NCBI GenBank assembly: GCA_036381125.1
Contig: DASVDK010000215.1
Coordinates: 1 to 5,426 of the forward strand
DNA from: DASVDK01 sp036381125 [NCBI: Thermodesulfobacteriota bacterium]
Lineage (GTDB): Bacteria; DASVDK01
Direction: 5' to 3'
DNA: 5,426 nucleotides
Part shown: one piece after another, positions 1 through 5,270 of the stretch
How positions within the stretch are numbered: position 1 is the stretch's first letter
Layout of the letters: every line of letters begins with the position of its first letter
Made by a program: the position numbers and the translations under genes
Notes under the pieces: generated by a model
What the model was told of the DNA's origin: nothing
Database searches by the model: none
What the model saw: only the letters and a program-made list of their open reading frames with translations

Positions 1-450
1 GTAGGCGCGGATCCAGGCAGGCGCGTTACGGAGGTCGTCGTTCCACTCGCCGGTGCAAACGATGCCGTCGTCGAGCCTGGCGTAGATCGCCTGGCGCATC
101 CAGCGGCCCCCCTCGCGCGTCCGCAGGAGCACCATGACACGCCGCGCGTCGCGCCCCGAGGCGGCGGTGGCCTCCGGCAGCGCGGCGCAGAGGATGGCTC
201 CGCTCACGCTGCGGCCGACGAGGGGGCGCAGGCCGTGCAGCAGGCGGAGACCGTCCTGATCGGGCACCAGGCCGAGCGGTGCGCAGGCGAGGCTGTCGGC
301 GCGGTCGCTGACGAGGAGCACGTAGGCGCCGAGCCCTTCGGTCCAGTCCACGGCCGACTCGCACGCCGCCTCGTAGACCCCCTCGGCCAGCTCGACGAGG
401 TCGTCGAACGGCGCCGTCTGTCGGAATCCGCGGCTCTCCCCCGTCCCCAT
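1..450 (-). CDS. Unrecognised soluble protein, N-terminal 150 residues (open at left edge)
   Basis: The minus strand reads without a stop from ATG at 450 to base 1, giving 150 residues that begin MGTGESRGFR and are still open at the edge. The translation looks like a real protein: balanced composition, hydrophobic stretches such as AYVLLVSD (about residues 43-50) and RRVMVLLR (about 103-110), and acidic helices near the start (FDDLVELAEGVYEAA). Frames antisense to it are Arg/Pro-rich. There is no signal peptide or membrane segment, so it is probably cytoplasmic. Cysteines lie near residues 30, 55, 85 and 132, without a recognisable metal-binding spacing. I do not recognise the family. ATG 450 is preferred because the frame has a stop (TGA) about 40 nt upstream and a promoter-like element lies just before it; no clear Shine-Dalgarno is seen. 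It is divergent from the DedA-PAP2 gene, with a 71-bp gap. Confidence 0.72.
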   Translation of the reverse strand, partial: MGTGESRGFRQTAPFDDLVELAEGVYEAACESAVDWTEGLGAYVLLVSDRADSLACAPLGLVPDQDGLRLLHGLRPLVGRSVSGAILCAALPEATAASGRDARRVMVLLRTREGGRWMRQAIYARLDDGIVCTGEWNDDLRNAPAWIRAY

Positions 451-460
451 GGCGGAGCGG

Positions 461-490
461 ACCGTACACCTGAGGACCAGCCGATGTCAA
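461..490 (-). promoter_or_regulatory. Putative sigma70-type promoter of the left-edge gene
   Basis: On the minus strand a perfect TTGACA (490-485) is followed after 18 bp by TACGGT (466-461), which matches the TAnnnT form of a -10 box and is directly preceded by TG. The -10 ends 10 nt before the ATG at 450, so the predicted transcript start (about 453-454) leaves a leader of only 3-4 nt. An exact TTGACA is uncommon by chance in DNA this rich in G and C. The assignment is by inspection only. Confidence 0.45.
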
Positions 491-503
491 CGCTCGAATA
501 CGC

Positions 504-510
504 AGGGAGA
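504..510 (+). promoter_or_regulatory. Shine-Dalgarno of the DedA-PAP2 gene
   Basis: AGGGAGA lies 11 nt before the ATG at 522. The spacing is slightly long but usable, and no other in-frame start lies close by, so this site supports ATG 522. The 451-521 gap between the divergent genes carries no convincing plus-strand promoter that I could single out. Confidence 0.45.
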
Positions 511-521
511 GTGCGCCCGAA

Positions 522-1766
522 ATGGATGGGCCGCTGAGCCCGATCGTCGCTCGCTTCGGCTACCTGGCCGTGTTCGTCGGCGTCTTCCTCGAGAGCGCCG
601 GCGTGCCGGTGCCGGGGGAGACGCTCCTCCTCGCGGGCGCCTTCTTCGCGCACCAGGGATCGCTCGCCCTCGCCTGGGTCATCGCGGTGGCCGCCGCCGC
701 CGCCGTCCTCGGCGACAACCTGGGCTACGTCCTCGGCCGACGGGGCGGCCGCCCGATGATCGAGCGCCGGGGGCGGCGGGTGGGGCTCACCCCGGCCCGC
801 CTCGCCGCGATCGACGCGTTCTTCGCCCGGCACGGCGCGCGCGCGGTCTTCTTCGGCCGGTTCGTCACCGGCGTCCGGGTCTTCGTGGCCGTGGCGGCCG
901 GGATCGCGCGCGTCCCCTGGCCGCACTTCCTCGCCTGGAACGCGGCCGGGGCGCTGGTCTGGTCGGTGACCGTCGGGCTCGCGGGCTACGTCTTCGGGCA
1001 GAGCGTGATCGCCGCCGAGCACCTGCTCGGCCGGGCCGGGCTCTTCGCGATGGCGATCGTCGGGGCCCTTGCCGTGGCGGCCCTGGCGTGGCGCCACGGC
1101 CGCCGCCTGACGGCCCTGACCGCCGGCCGGGTGCCGGCCGGCCTCACCGCGAGGGAGATCCTCCTCGTCGTCGCCAACGCCGTGTCCATCGGCGTCTTCG
1201 CGAGGATCGCCGAGGAGGTCGCACACCGCCGGACGGCGCGCTTCGACGAGGTGGTGGCGATGGCCGTCCTCGCCTGGCGGTCTCCCGGTCTCGACCTCGT
1301 CATGATGGCCCTCTCGGCCATCGGCGCCTATCCGTTCCTCGCCGTGGTCGTCGCCGCGGTGGCGGGGTGGGCCTGGCGCCGCGGCGACCGAGGCGCGGCC
1401 GGCGCGCTGGTGGCCGTGTCGCTGGTCGACGTGACGCTGAACGCCCTGCTCAAGACGGCCTTCGAGCGGGGTCGCCCCGACCTCTGGGCGCTCGTGGTGG
1501 AGCCGCAGAGCTACAGCTTCCCGAGCGGGCACGCCATGGGCGCCGCCGCCATCTACGGCTTCGCCGCCGTGGTGGTCGCGCGCCTGGCCCCCCAGGCCCG
1601 ACCGCTGCTCGCCGTGGCGACGCCGTTGCTCGTCCTCGGCATCGGCCTCTCGCGCGTCTACCTCGGCGTTCACTGGCCGACCGACGTGCTCGCCGGCTTC
1701 GCGGCCGGCGCCCTCCTCCTCCTCTGGGCCACCTACCTGCTGGACGGCACGCGCCGGGCCCCGTGA
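522..1766 (+). CDS. DedA/VTT-PAP2 fusion membrane protein (lipid-carrier recycling)
   Basis: This 414-residue integral membrane protein has two domains. Residues about 8-190 are a DedA/VTT (SNARE-associated) domain: FLESAGVPVPGE (22-33), the GDN-x-GY-x-LGR segment (64-73) and GRF-x-TG-x-R (112-119), all typical of the family. A basic linker (190-205) leads to a PAP2 phosphatase domain (about 215-405) with the full catalytic signature: K311...R318-P319, PSGH (334-337, catalytic H337) and SR-x5-H-x3-D (377-388, nucleophile H384). DedA proteins are implicated in returning undecaprenyl phosphate to the inner leaflet; PAP2 enzymes such as PgpB dephosphorylate undecaprenyl pyrophosphate or phosphatidyl lipids on the outer face. 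A recycling role in cell-wall synthesis is therefore inferred; phosphatidylglycerophosphate or other lipid phosphates are alternative substrates. This two-domain architecture is already known in bacteria. The gene ends in tandem stops, TGA TAG. The downstream transporter starts 13 bp later. Confidence 0.93.
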   Translation: MDGPLSPIVARFGYLAVFVGVFLESAGVPVPGETLLLAGAFFAHQGSLALAWVIAVAAAAAVLGDNLGYVLGRRGGRPMIERRGRRVGLTPARLAAIDAFFARHGARAVFFGRFVTGVRVFVAVAAGIARVPWPHFLAWNAAGALVWSVTVGLAGYVFGQSVIAAEHLLGRAGLFAMAIVGALAVAALAWRHGRRLTALTAGRVPAGLTAREILLVVANAVSIGVFARIAEEVAHRRTARFDEVVAMAVLAWRSPGLDLVMMALSAIGAYPFLAVVVAAVAGWAWRRGDRGAAGALVAVSLVDVTLNALLKTAFERGRPDLWALVVEPQSYSFPSGHAMGAAAIYGFAAVVVARLAPQARPLLAVATPLLVLGIGLSRVYLGVHWPTDVLAGFAAGALLLLWATYLLDGTRRAP

Positions 1767-1772
1767 TAGGCT
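1764..1772 (+). promoter_or_regulatory. Extended -10-like element before the EamA transporter
   Basis: TGATAGGCT fits an extended -10 (TG-n-TAGGCT) and incorporates the tandem stop codons of the upstream gene. The hexamer ends 7 nt before ATG 1780, so transcription would begin at 1779 or 1780, giving a leaderless message. No good -35 is visible at 16-18 bp (TGGACG at 1741-1746 is about 20 bp away). The same bases offer AGG at 1768-1770 as a weak Shine-Dalgarno 9 nt before the ATG, so the transporter might instead simply be co-transcribed with DedA-PAP2. Confidence 0.35.
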
Positions 1773-1779
1773 CGTGTCC

Positions 1780-2823
1780 ATGCGCGTCCGTGCGCTCGCG
1801 CGGGCCCTGCTCGCCGCCGCGCTCTTCGGGGCGGCCACGCCGGCGAGCAAGTGGCTCCTGTCGGACCTGACGCCGTTTCAGCTCGCCGGGCTCCTCTACC
1901 TCGGCGCCGCGCTGGGCGTCTGCTCCGGCGCGGTACGTGGCGGCCGCGTGCCTCTTCCGGCGGGCGGCGACCGCAATCGCGCCCGGCTGCTGGGCGCCGT
2001 CGTCGCGGGCGGCCTGGTGGGCCCGGTGCTCCTGCTCGTCGGCCTTCGGCTGGCCGAGGCGGCCTCCGTGTCGCTGTGGCTCAGCTTCGAGCTGACGGCG
2101 ACGGCCCTGCTGGGGGCCCTCGTCTTTCGAGACCACCTCGGTCGCGCCGGGTGGGCCGGGGTCGCGATGGCGCTGGCCGCCTCGTGCCTGCTCTCCGCGG
2201 AGGGCGGGGCCGCGGGGCCCACGGCGGGCACGCTCGTGCTCCTCGCCTGTCTCTGCTGGGGTCTGGACAATCACCTCACCGCGCTCATCGACGGCGTCAC
2301 GCCCAGCCAGAGCACGTTCTGGAAGGCGCTCGTCGCCGGCACGGTCAACCTCGGGATCGGCGTCGCGCTCGACCCCTTCACCGCTCGCCCGCCCCTCGTC
2401 CTCGCCGGGCTGCTCGTCGGCGCCTGGTCGTATGGTGCAAGCATCGTCCTGTACATCACGGCCGCCCAGGGGCTCGGCGCCACCCGGGCGCAGATCGCGT
2501 TCGCCACGGCGCCTCTCTTCGGCGTGCTGCTGTCCGTGACGTGGCTGGGAGAGTCGCTCGCGCCCGTCCACGCGGCCGCGGCGGCGCTGTTCCTCGCGAG
2601 CGTCGCGCTCGTGACCGCCGACCGGCACGCGCACGCCCACGAGCACGAGGCGCTGGAGCACGAGCACGGACACCGACACGACGACGGCCACCACACGCAC
2701 GAGCATCCCGGTCTGCGCCCGTCCGCGTGGCACACCCATCGCCACCGTCACGAGCCGGTCGTCCACAGCCACCCGCACTGGCCAGACCTCCACCACCGGC
2801 ACCGTCACGACGCCGATCCGTGA
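1780..2823 (+). CDS. EamA/DMT-family transporter with histidine-rich C-terminal tail
   Basis: This 347-residue membrane protein resembles the drug/metabolite transporter superfamily, with two EamA repeats of about five helices (roughly residues 5-139 and 148-280). Recognisable features are ALFGAATPASKWLL in helix 1, the LW-x-SFELTATALLGALVFRDHL segment ending the first repeat, and the matching AFATAPLFGVLLSVTWLGESL segment (240-260) in the second. Residues 283-343 hold 23 histidines in 61 positions, mostly alternating (H-x-H), mixed with Asp and Glu. By family topology both termini should be cytoplasmic, so the tail would be a cytosolic metal-binding or buffering segment. A Ni, Co or Zn link is inference; EamA sequence alone does not give substrate. 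I believe similar tails occur on other bacterial DMT proteins but could not check. ATG 1780 is preferred over GTG 1774, two codons upstream, because of AGG spacing and the -10 position. The neighbour downstream is convergent. Confidence 0.9.
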   Translation: MRVRALARALLAAALFGAATPASKWLLSDLTPFQLAGLLYLGAALGVCSGAVRGGRVPLPAGGDRNRARLLGAVVAGGLVGPVLLLVGLRLAEAASVSLWLSFELTATALLGALVFRDHLGRAGWAGVAMALAASCLLSAEGGAAGPTAGTLVLLACLCWGLDNHLTALIDGVTPSQSTFWKALVAGTVNLGIGVALDPFTARPPLVLAGLLVGAWSYGASIVLYITAAQGLGATRAQIAFATAPLFGVLLSVTWLGESLAPVHAAAAALFLASVALVTADRHAHAHEHEALEHEHGHRHDDGHHTHEHPGLRPSAWHTHRHRHEPVVHSHPHWPDLHHRHRHDADP

Positions 2824-2827
2824 CCAT

Positions 2828-2846
2828 GTCGGGCGGAACCGCCGAC
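2828..2846. terminator. Weak hairpin in the convergent gap (possible terminator)
   Basis: Just after the transporter stop, GTCGG-(G)-CG and CG-CCGAC form a 7-bp stem with one bulged G (2833) and a GAAC loop. It sits in the 65-bp gap between two convergent genes, where a terminator is expected. No T-tract follows on either strand, so if it acts at all it may be a pause site for Rho-dependent termination. In DNA this GC-rich such hairpins arise by chance, hence low confidence. Confidence 0.22.
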
Positions 2847-2888
2847 CGTCCCGCGGGCGCGAGCGAATCGGAGGCACGACGCCGCACG

Positions 2889-3554
2889 TCAGGTCGCGGC
2901 AAGCGCGGCGCGAACGTCGTGGAGCGTCTCGAAGGGGGTGAACGGGAGGCCGGCGGCCCGCATCGCCTCGGCCAGGTGGTCGCGGGCGAAGACGGCCGAG
3001 CCGCGGCCGGCCGCGGCGACGAGCGACGCGGCCTCGACGTCTCCCGCCCCGTCGCCCACGTAGGCCACCGGGCGGCCGGCGGCGAGGAGCGCCTCGACGC
3101 TCCGGCGCTTGCCGGCCTCGGTCGGCCCGGCCTCCGCGAAGACGACGCGCCACCGCGCGCCGCCATCCGGCTCCTCCTCGACGACGAGGTCGTTGGCCAG
3201 GATGGTGAGCGCGTCCGCGTGCGAGCCGAGGAAGTGCCGGATCACCGGCCGGAGGCCCCCCGAGACGAGCCGCATCTCGACGCCGGCGCCGCGGGCCCAC
3301 GCGAGGAGATCCGGGAAGCCGGGGTCGAGGCGCACCTTCGCCTCGAGGAAGCCGAACGCGACCTCTCGGCTGGCCGTGACCGAGCCGACCATCCGCTCGA
3401 TGGCCTCGCGCACGCCGAGGCGCCCGCGGTCGACGTCGCGGGCCATCCGACGCGCGCGGAGCGGCCCCATCCCCAGCTCCGCGAGGAGCCGGATCGTGTC
3501 GGGCCGGACGACGGTGCCGTCGAAGTCGAGGAGGAGCGCGAGCGGGCCGGACAT
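2889..3554 (-). CDS. HAD-IB family phosphatase, MtnX/SerB-like
   Basis: This 221-residue cytoplasmic enzyme has all four HAD motifs: DFDGT (10-14; nucleophile D10 and general acid D12), motif II Ser98 in LVSGG (97-100 region), motif III Lys149, and the metal-binding GDG-x-x-D (167-172; D168, D172). The C1-type helical cap falls between motifs I and II (about residues 18-80), as in the HAD-IB group of phosphoserine phosphatase and MtnX (2-hydroxy-3-keto-5-methylthiopentenyl-1-phosphate phosphatase of methionine salvage). Length matches MtnX-like proteins. No methionine-salvage or serine-pathway gene is in the window, so the substrate is open and no symbol is given. ATG 3554 follows AGGG at a 7-nt spacing, although the same bases form a -10-like element. 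The gene is convergent with the transporter and divergent from the nucleotidyltransferase-like gene. Confidence 0.9.
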   Translation of the reverse strand: MSGPLALLLDFDGTVVRPDTIRLLAELGMGPLRARRMARDVDRGRLGVREAIERMVGSVTASREVAFGFLEAKVRLDPGFPDLLAWARGAGVEMRLVSGGLRPVIRHFLGSHADALTILANDLVVEEEPDGGARWRVVFAEAGPTEAGKRRSVEALLAAGRPVAYVGDGAGDVEAASLVAAAGRGSAVFARDHLAEAMRAAGLPFTPFETLHDVRAALAAT

Positions 3555-3556
3555 GC

Positions 3557-3577
3557 GGGGACCCTAGCACGGGCCCC
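3557..3577. repeat. Imperfect inverted repeat over the HAD gene promoter
   Basis: GGGG-(A)-CCC (3557-3564) and GGGCCCC (3571-3577) are complementary arms of 7 bp with one bulged A and the 6-nt loop TAGCAC. The repeat covers the whole putative -10 of the HAD phosphatase gene. An overlapping second palindrome, CCCC-TT-GGGG, lies at 3574-3583. If the message is leaderless the repeat is mostly untranscribed and would be a DNA-level operator; it may equally be chance in G/C-rich sequence. Confidence 0.3.
3561..3569 (-). promoter_or_regulatory. Extended -10-like element of the HAD phosphatase gene
   Basis: The minus strand reads TGCTAGGGT (TG-n-TAGGGT), followed by six bases and then ATG 3554. Standard spacing puts +1 exactly on the A of the start codon, which predicts a leaderless message. 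No TTGACA-like -35 is visible 16-18 bp upstream. AGGG within the element can alternatively be read as a Shine-Dalgarno 7 nt from the ATG; sequence alone does not separate the two readings. Confidence 0.38.
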
Positions 3578-3585
3578 TTGGGGTC

Positions 3586-3594
3586 TGCTACCCT
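3586..3594 (+). promoter_or_regulatory. Extended -10-like element of the nucleotidyltransferase-TPM-LemA operon
   Basis: TGCTACCCT matches TG-n-TAnnnT and lies in the 120-bp divergent gap. It predicts a start near 3601 and a leader of about 74 nt that ends in a strong Shine-Dalgarno. The -35 region (about 3566-3572) is not recognisable and overlaps the -10 of the oppositely oriented HAD promoter. The rest of the gap (3595-3661) is very G/C-rich with no other site I can support. Confidence 0.33.
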
Positions 3595-3661
3595 TCGCGC
3601 CGCACGTCGTGCCGGCCGCCCGCCGCGGCGCTCGCTGCGGGGGCCGGGACGGCGTCGGCGA

Positions 3662-3671
3662 GAGGAGAAGG
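3662..3671 (+). promoter_or_regulatory. Strong Shine-Dalgarno fixing the GTG 3675 start
   Basis: GAGGAGAAGG contains AGGAG at 3663-3667, 7 nt before GTG 3675. The open frame extends far upstream because stops are rare at this GC, so this site is what decides the start. It is also the purest purine run in the divergent gap. Confidence 0.75.
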
Positions 3672-3674
3672 GCT

Positions 3675-4478
3675 GTGGCCGAGCCGCGCGAGGTCCCCCC
3701 CGAGGCCAGGGCCGCCGTCGACCGCTTCACGGCGCAGGTGCGCGAGGCGTTCGGCGCGAGGCTCATGTCGGTCGTCCTCTACGGCAGCGCCGCGAGCGGC
3801 GACTACGTTCACGGGCGGTCGGACCTCAACCTGGCGCTCGTGCTCGAGACGGTGGCGCTCGAGGACCTCGACCGCTGCCGCCCCTTCCTCGAGGGGTGGC
3901 GCAAGGACGGCATCGCCCTGCCGCTCCTCCTCACGCCCACCGAGGTCCAGCGCTCGGCCGACATCTTCCCGGTGGAGTTCCTCGACATCTGCGAGTACCA
4001 CGTGCTCCTCTACGGCGCCGACTTCTTCGCCGACCTCGACATCGACCCCCGGTACCTCCGCTTCCAGGTCGAGCACGAGCTCAAGGCGAAGGTGCTCTCG
4101 CTGCGGGAGTCGTACCTGGGCGGGCTCGACCGGGGGACGCTCGAGGCGCTGGTCGAGGAGCTGTTCGAGACCTCGGTGCCCTCGGTCCTCGCCCTCGGGC
4201 GCAACCTGCTCCGCGCGTCCGGGCAACGGCCGCCCGCCCGCAGGCGGGACACGCCGGCGGCCCTCGAGCGCGCCTTCGGCCTCACGCTGCCGGTGCTCGC
4301 CGACCTCGCTCGCCGGCGGGCGGGCCGCGCGCCCCTGGCGGCCGGCGGCGACGCGAAGGCACAGTTCGGCCGGTACCTCGAGGAGGTCGAGTCGCTCGCC
4401 CGCGTGGCCGACAGTCTCGGCGACCCGGCCGCCTGGCGAGGCGAGCGACCCGGCGGCGGGGCCGGGCCCTCCGCGTGA
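3675..4478 (+). CDS. Nucleotidyltransferase-fold protein with DxN in place of DxD
   Basis: This 267-residue soluble protein starts at GTG. The N-terminal part (about 10-115) matches the minimal nucleotidyltransferase fold (NTP_transf_2, Pol beta superfamily): an amphipathic helix (10-28), a strand leading into LYGSAASGD (35-43, the G-S motif), then GRSDLNLALVL (47-57). In active members the last segment is normally D-x-D, binding two metal ions; here it is D50-L51-N52. A third carboxylate might be supplied by D97, E101 or D104. Residues about 125-250 are predicted mostly helical (EHELKAKVLSLRESYLGG and onward), like the helical partner region of many such proteins. I recall that SDLN-type variants occur among uncultured high-GC bacteria but cannot verify this here. 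Target unknown; it could be a weak or dead enzyme. Its stop overlaps the GTG of the TPM gene (GTGA), indicating translational coupling. Confidence 0.85.
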   Translation: MAEPREVPPEARAAVDRFTAQVREAFGARLMSVVLYGSAASGDYVHGRSDLNLALVLETVALEDLDRCRPFLEGWRKDGIALPLLLTPTEVQRSADIFPVEFLDICEYHVLLYGADFFADLDIDPRYLRFQVEHELKAKVLSLRESYLGGLDRGTLEALVEELFETSVPSVLALGRNLLRASGQRPPARRRDTPAALERAFGLTLPVLADLARRRAGRAPLAAGGDAKAQFGRYLEEVESLARVADSLGDPAAWRGERPGGGAGPSA

Positions 4479-5260
4479 CGCTGGCGCGGGCGACGGCCGT
4501 CGCCGTCGGCTGGCTCGTATCCCTGTGCCTGCTCGCGGCGGCGGCCGCTGCCACGATCCCACCGCGCCCCTCCGGGCCGGGCGCGCGCCCGATCGTCGAC
4601 GCGGCCGGGGTCCTCTCGGCGGAGCAGATCGAGCGGCTCGACGCCACGCTCGGCGGTCTCTACCGGAAGACCGGCGTCACGGCCGGCGTCCTCACGGTGA
4701 CCTCCATCGCCCCCGACACGATCGAGGACTACGCCGTGCGCGCCTTCGCCGACTGGCGGCTCGGGCGGGAGGGCAAGGACGACGGGCTCCTGCTCGTGGT
4801 CGCCGTCGAGGACCGGCGCGTCCGGCTCGAGACCGGCTACGCCATCGAGGGGACGCTGCCCGACGGCCGGGTCGGCGAGCTGCTCGACCGGTACGCGGTG
4901 CCGTACTTTCGCGAGGGCCGCTACGGCGACGGGATCGTGGCCGTGATGGACGCGGCGGCGGCCGTCCTGGCCGCCGAGGCCCCGCCCGATCCGCCGGCCG
5001 GAGCCCCTCCGGCCGGCTCGCGCGGGCCCGGCCCCGGGTGGCTGATCCTGCTGCTCGTCGCCGCCGTGCTGCTCGCCCGGATGCTGGGCGGGCCGGGAGG
5101 ACGGCACCGGCGCTTCGGCCCCGGCCGCCCGCGACGCGGCTACCGCGGCCCCATCATCGTGCCGGGCGGCTTCGGCGGCTTCGGCGGCGGCTCCCGGGGC
5201 GGTGGGTGGGGCGGCTTCGGGGGCCGCTCGGGCGGCGGCGGCGCGAGCCGCGGGTGGTAG
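4475..5260 (+). CDS. Exported TPM-domain protein (YgcG-like) with Gly-rich tail
   Basis: This 261-residue protein starts at GTG within a GTGA overlap with the preceding stop. Residues 1-26 form a signal peptide or N-terminal anchor (Arg5, hydrophobic core 7-25, then TIPPRP). Residues about 38-168 are a TPM domain (TLP18.3/Psb32/MOLO-1; formerly DUF477): IVDAAGVLSAEQIERLDATL, then KDDGLLLVVAVEDRRVRLETGYAIEG (101-126), then the PYFREGRYGDGI segment (143-154). A Pro/Ala linker (168-187) leads to a transmembrane helix (about 188-204), a basic stretch and a Gly/Phe/Arg/Ser-rich end closing in GGGGASRGW, the usual ending of bacterial YgcG-type proteins. The domain should lie outside the cytoplasmic membrane. 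Plant TLP18.3 has reported acid phosphatase activity; bacterial function is poorly known. The lemA-type gene follows after 10 nt, a familiar pairing. No canonical Shine-Dalgarno precedes it, so coupling probably drives translation. Confidence 0.9.
   Translation: MTLARATAVAVGWLVSLCLLAAAAAATIPPRPSGPGARPIVDAAGVLSAEQIERLDATLGGLYRKTGVTAGVLTVTSIAPDTIEDYAVRAFADWRLGREGKDDGLLLVVAVEDRRVRLETGYAIEGTLPDGRVGELLDRYAVPYFREGRYGDGIVAVMDAAAAVLAAEAPPDPPAGAPPAGSRGPGPGWLILLLVAAVLLARMLGGPGGRHRRFGPGRPRRGYRGPIIVPGGFGGFGGGSRGGGWGGFGGRSGGGGASRGW
5161..5257 (+). repeat. Low-complexity Gly-coding repeat tract
   Basis: The 3' end of the TPM gene is a degenerate GGC-rich tract with tandem GGCTTCGGC units (5168-5190) and a later copy near 5213. 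It encodes the GGFGGFGGGS-type tail. It is coding low complexity, characteristic of this protein family, and not a mobile or intergenic repeat. Confidence 0.6.
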
Positions 5261-5266
5261 GAGAGG
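5259..5266 (+). promoter_or_regulatory. Shine-Dalgarno of the LemA gene overlapping the TPM stop
   Basis: AGGAGAGG starts inside the TAG stop of the TPM gene; AGGAG (5259-5263) lies 7 nt before ATG 5271. Ribosomes ending on the TPM frame would uncover or reload at this site, which supports co-translation of the pair. Confidence 0.7.
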
Positions 5267-5270
5267 ATCG

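Noticed and set aside
204-1850. Long minus-strand open frame (548 codons) opposite the DedA-PAP2 gene
   Set aside because: Its translation is Arg/Gly/Glu/His/Pro-rich without any domain, and it is antisense to a frame with complete DedA and PAP2 motifs. At this GC stop codons are rare in the antisense frames.
1450-3570. Minus-strand open frame of 706 codons spanning the transporter and HAD region
   Set aside because: It overlaps three better-supported genes, is in a different frame from the HAD phosphatase, and its translation is low-complexity Arg/Ala/Gly.
1851-3674. Upstream extension of the nucleotidyltransferase frame to an earlier ATG at 1851
   Set aside because: The extension runs out of frame through the transporter and opposite the HAD gene with Arg/Pro-rich sequence; a strong SD at 3663-3667 fixes the start at GTG 3675.
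4233-4248. Perfect 6-bp stem with CGCA loop (CCCGCC/GGCGGG)
   Set aside because: It is inside the nucleotidyltransferase coding frame with no T-tract; such stems are expected by chance in sequence this rich in G and C.
3578-4474. Upstream extension of the TPM frame to 3578
   Set aside because: It lies out of frame over the nucleotidyltransferase gene; the GTGA overlap followed by a signal peptide marks the real start at 4475.
4475-4560. Possible lipoprotein signal in the TPM protein (Cys18 in VSLC)
   Set aside because: Leu at the -1 position does not fit a lipobox, and the hydrophobic stretch continues past the cysteine to residue 25, as in an ordinary signal peptide or anchor.
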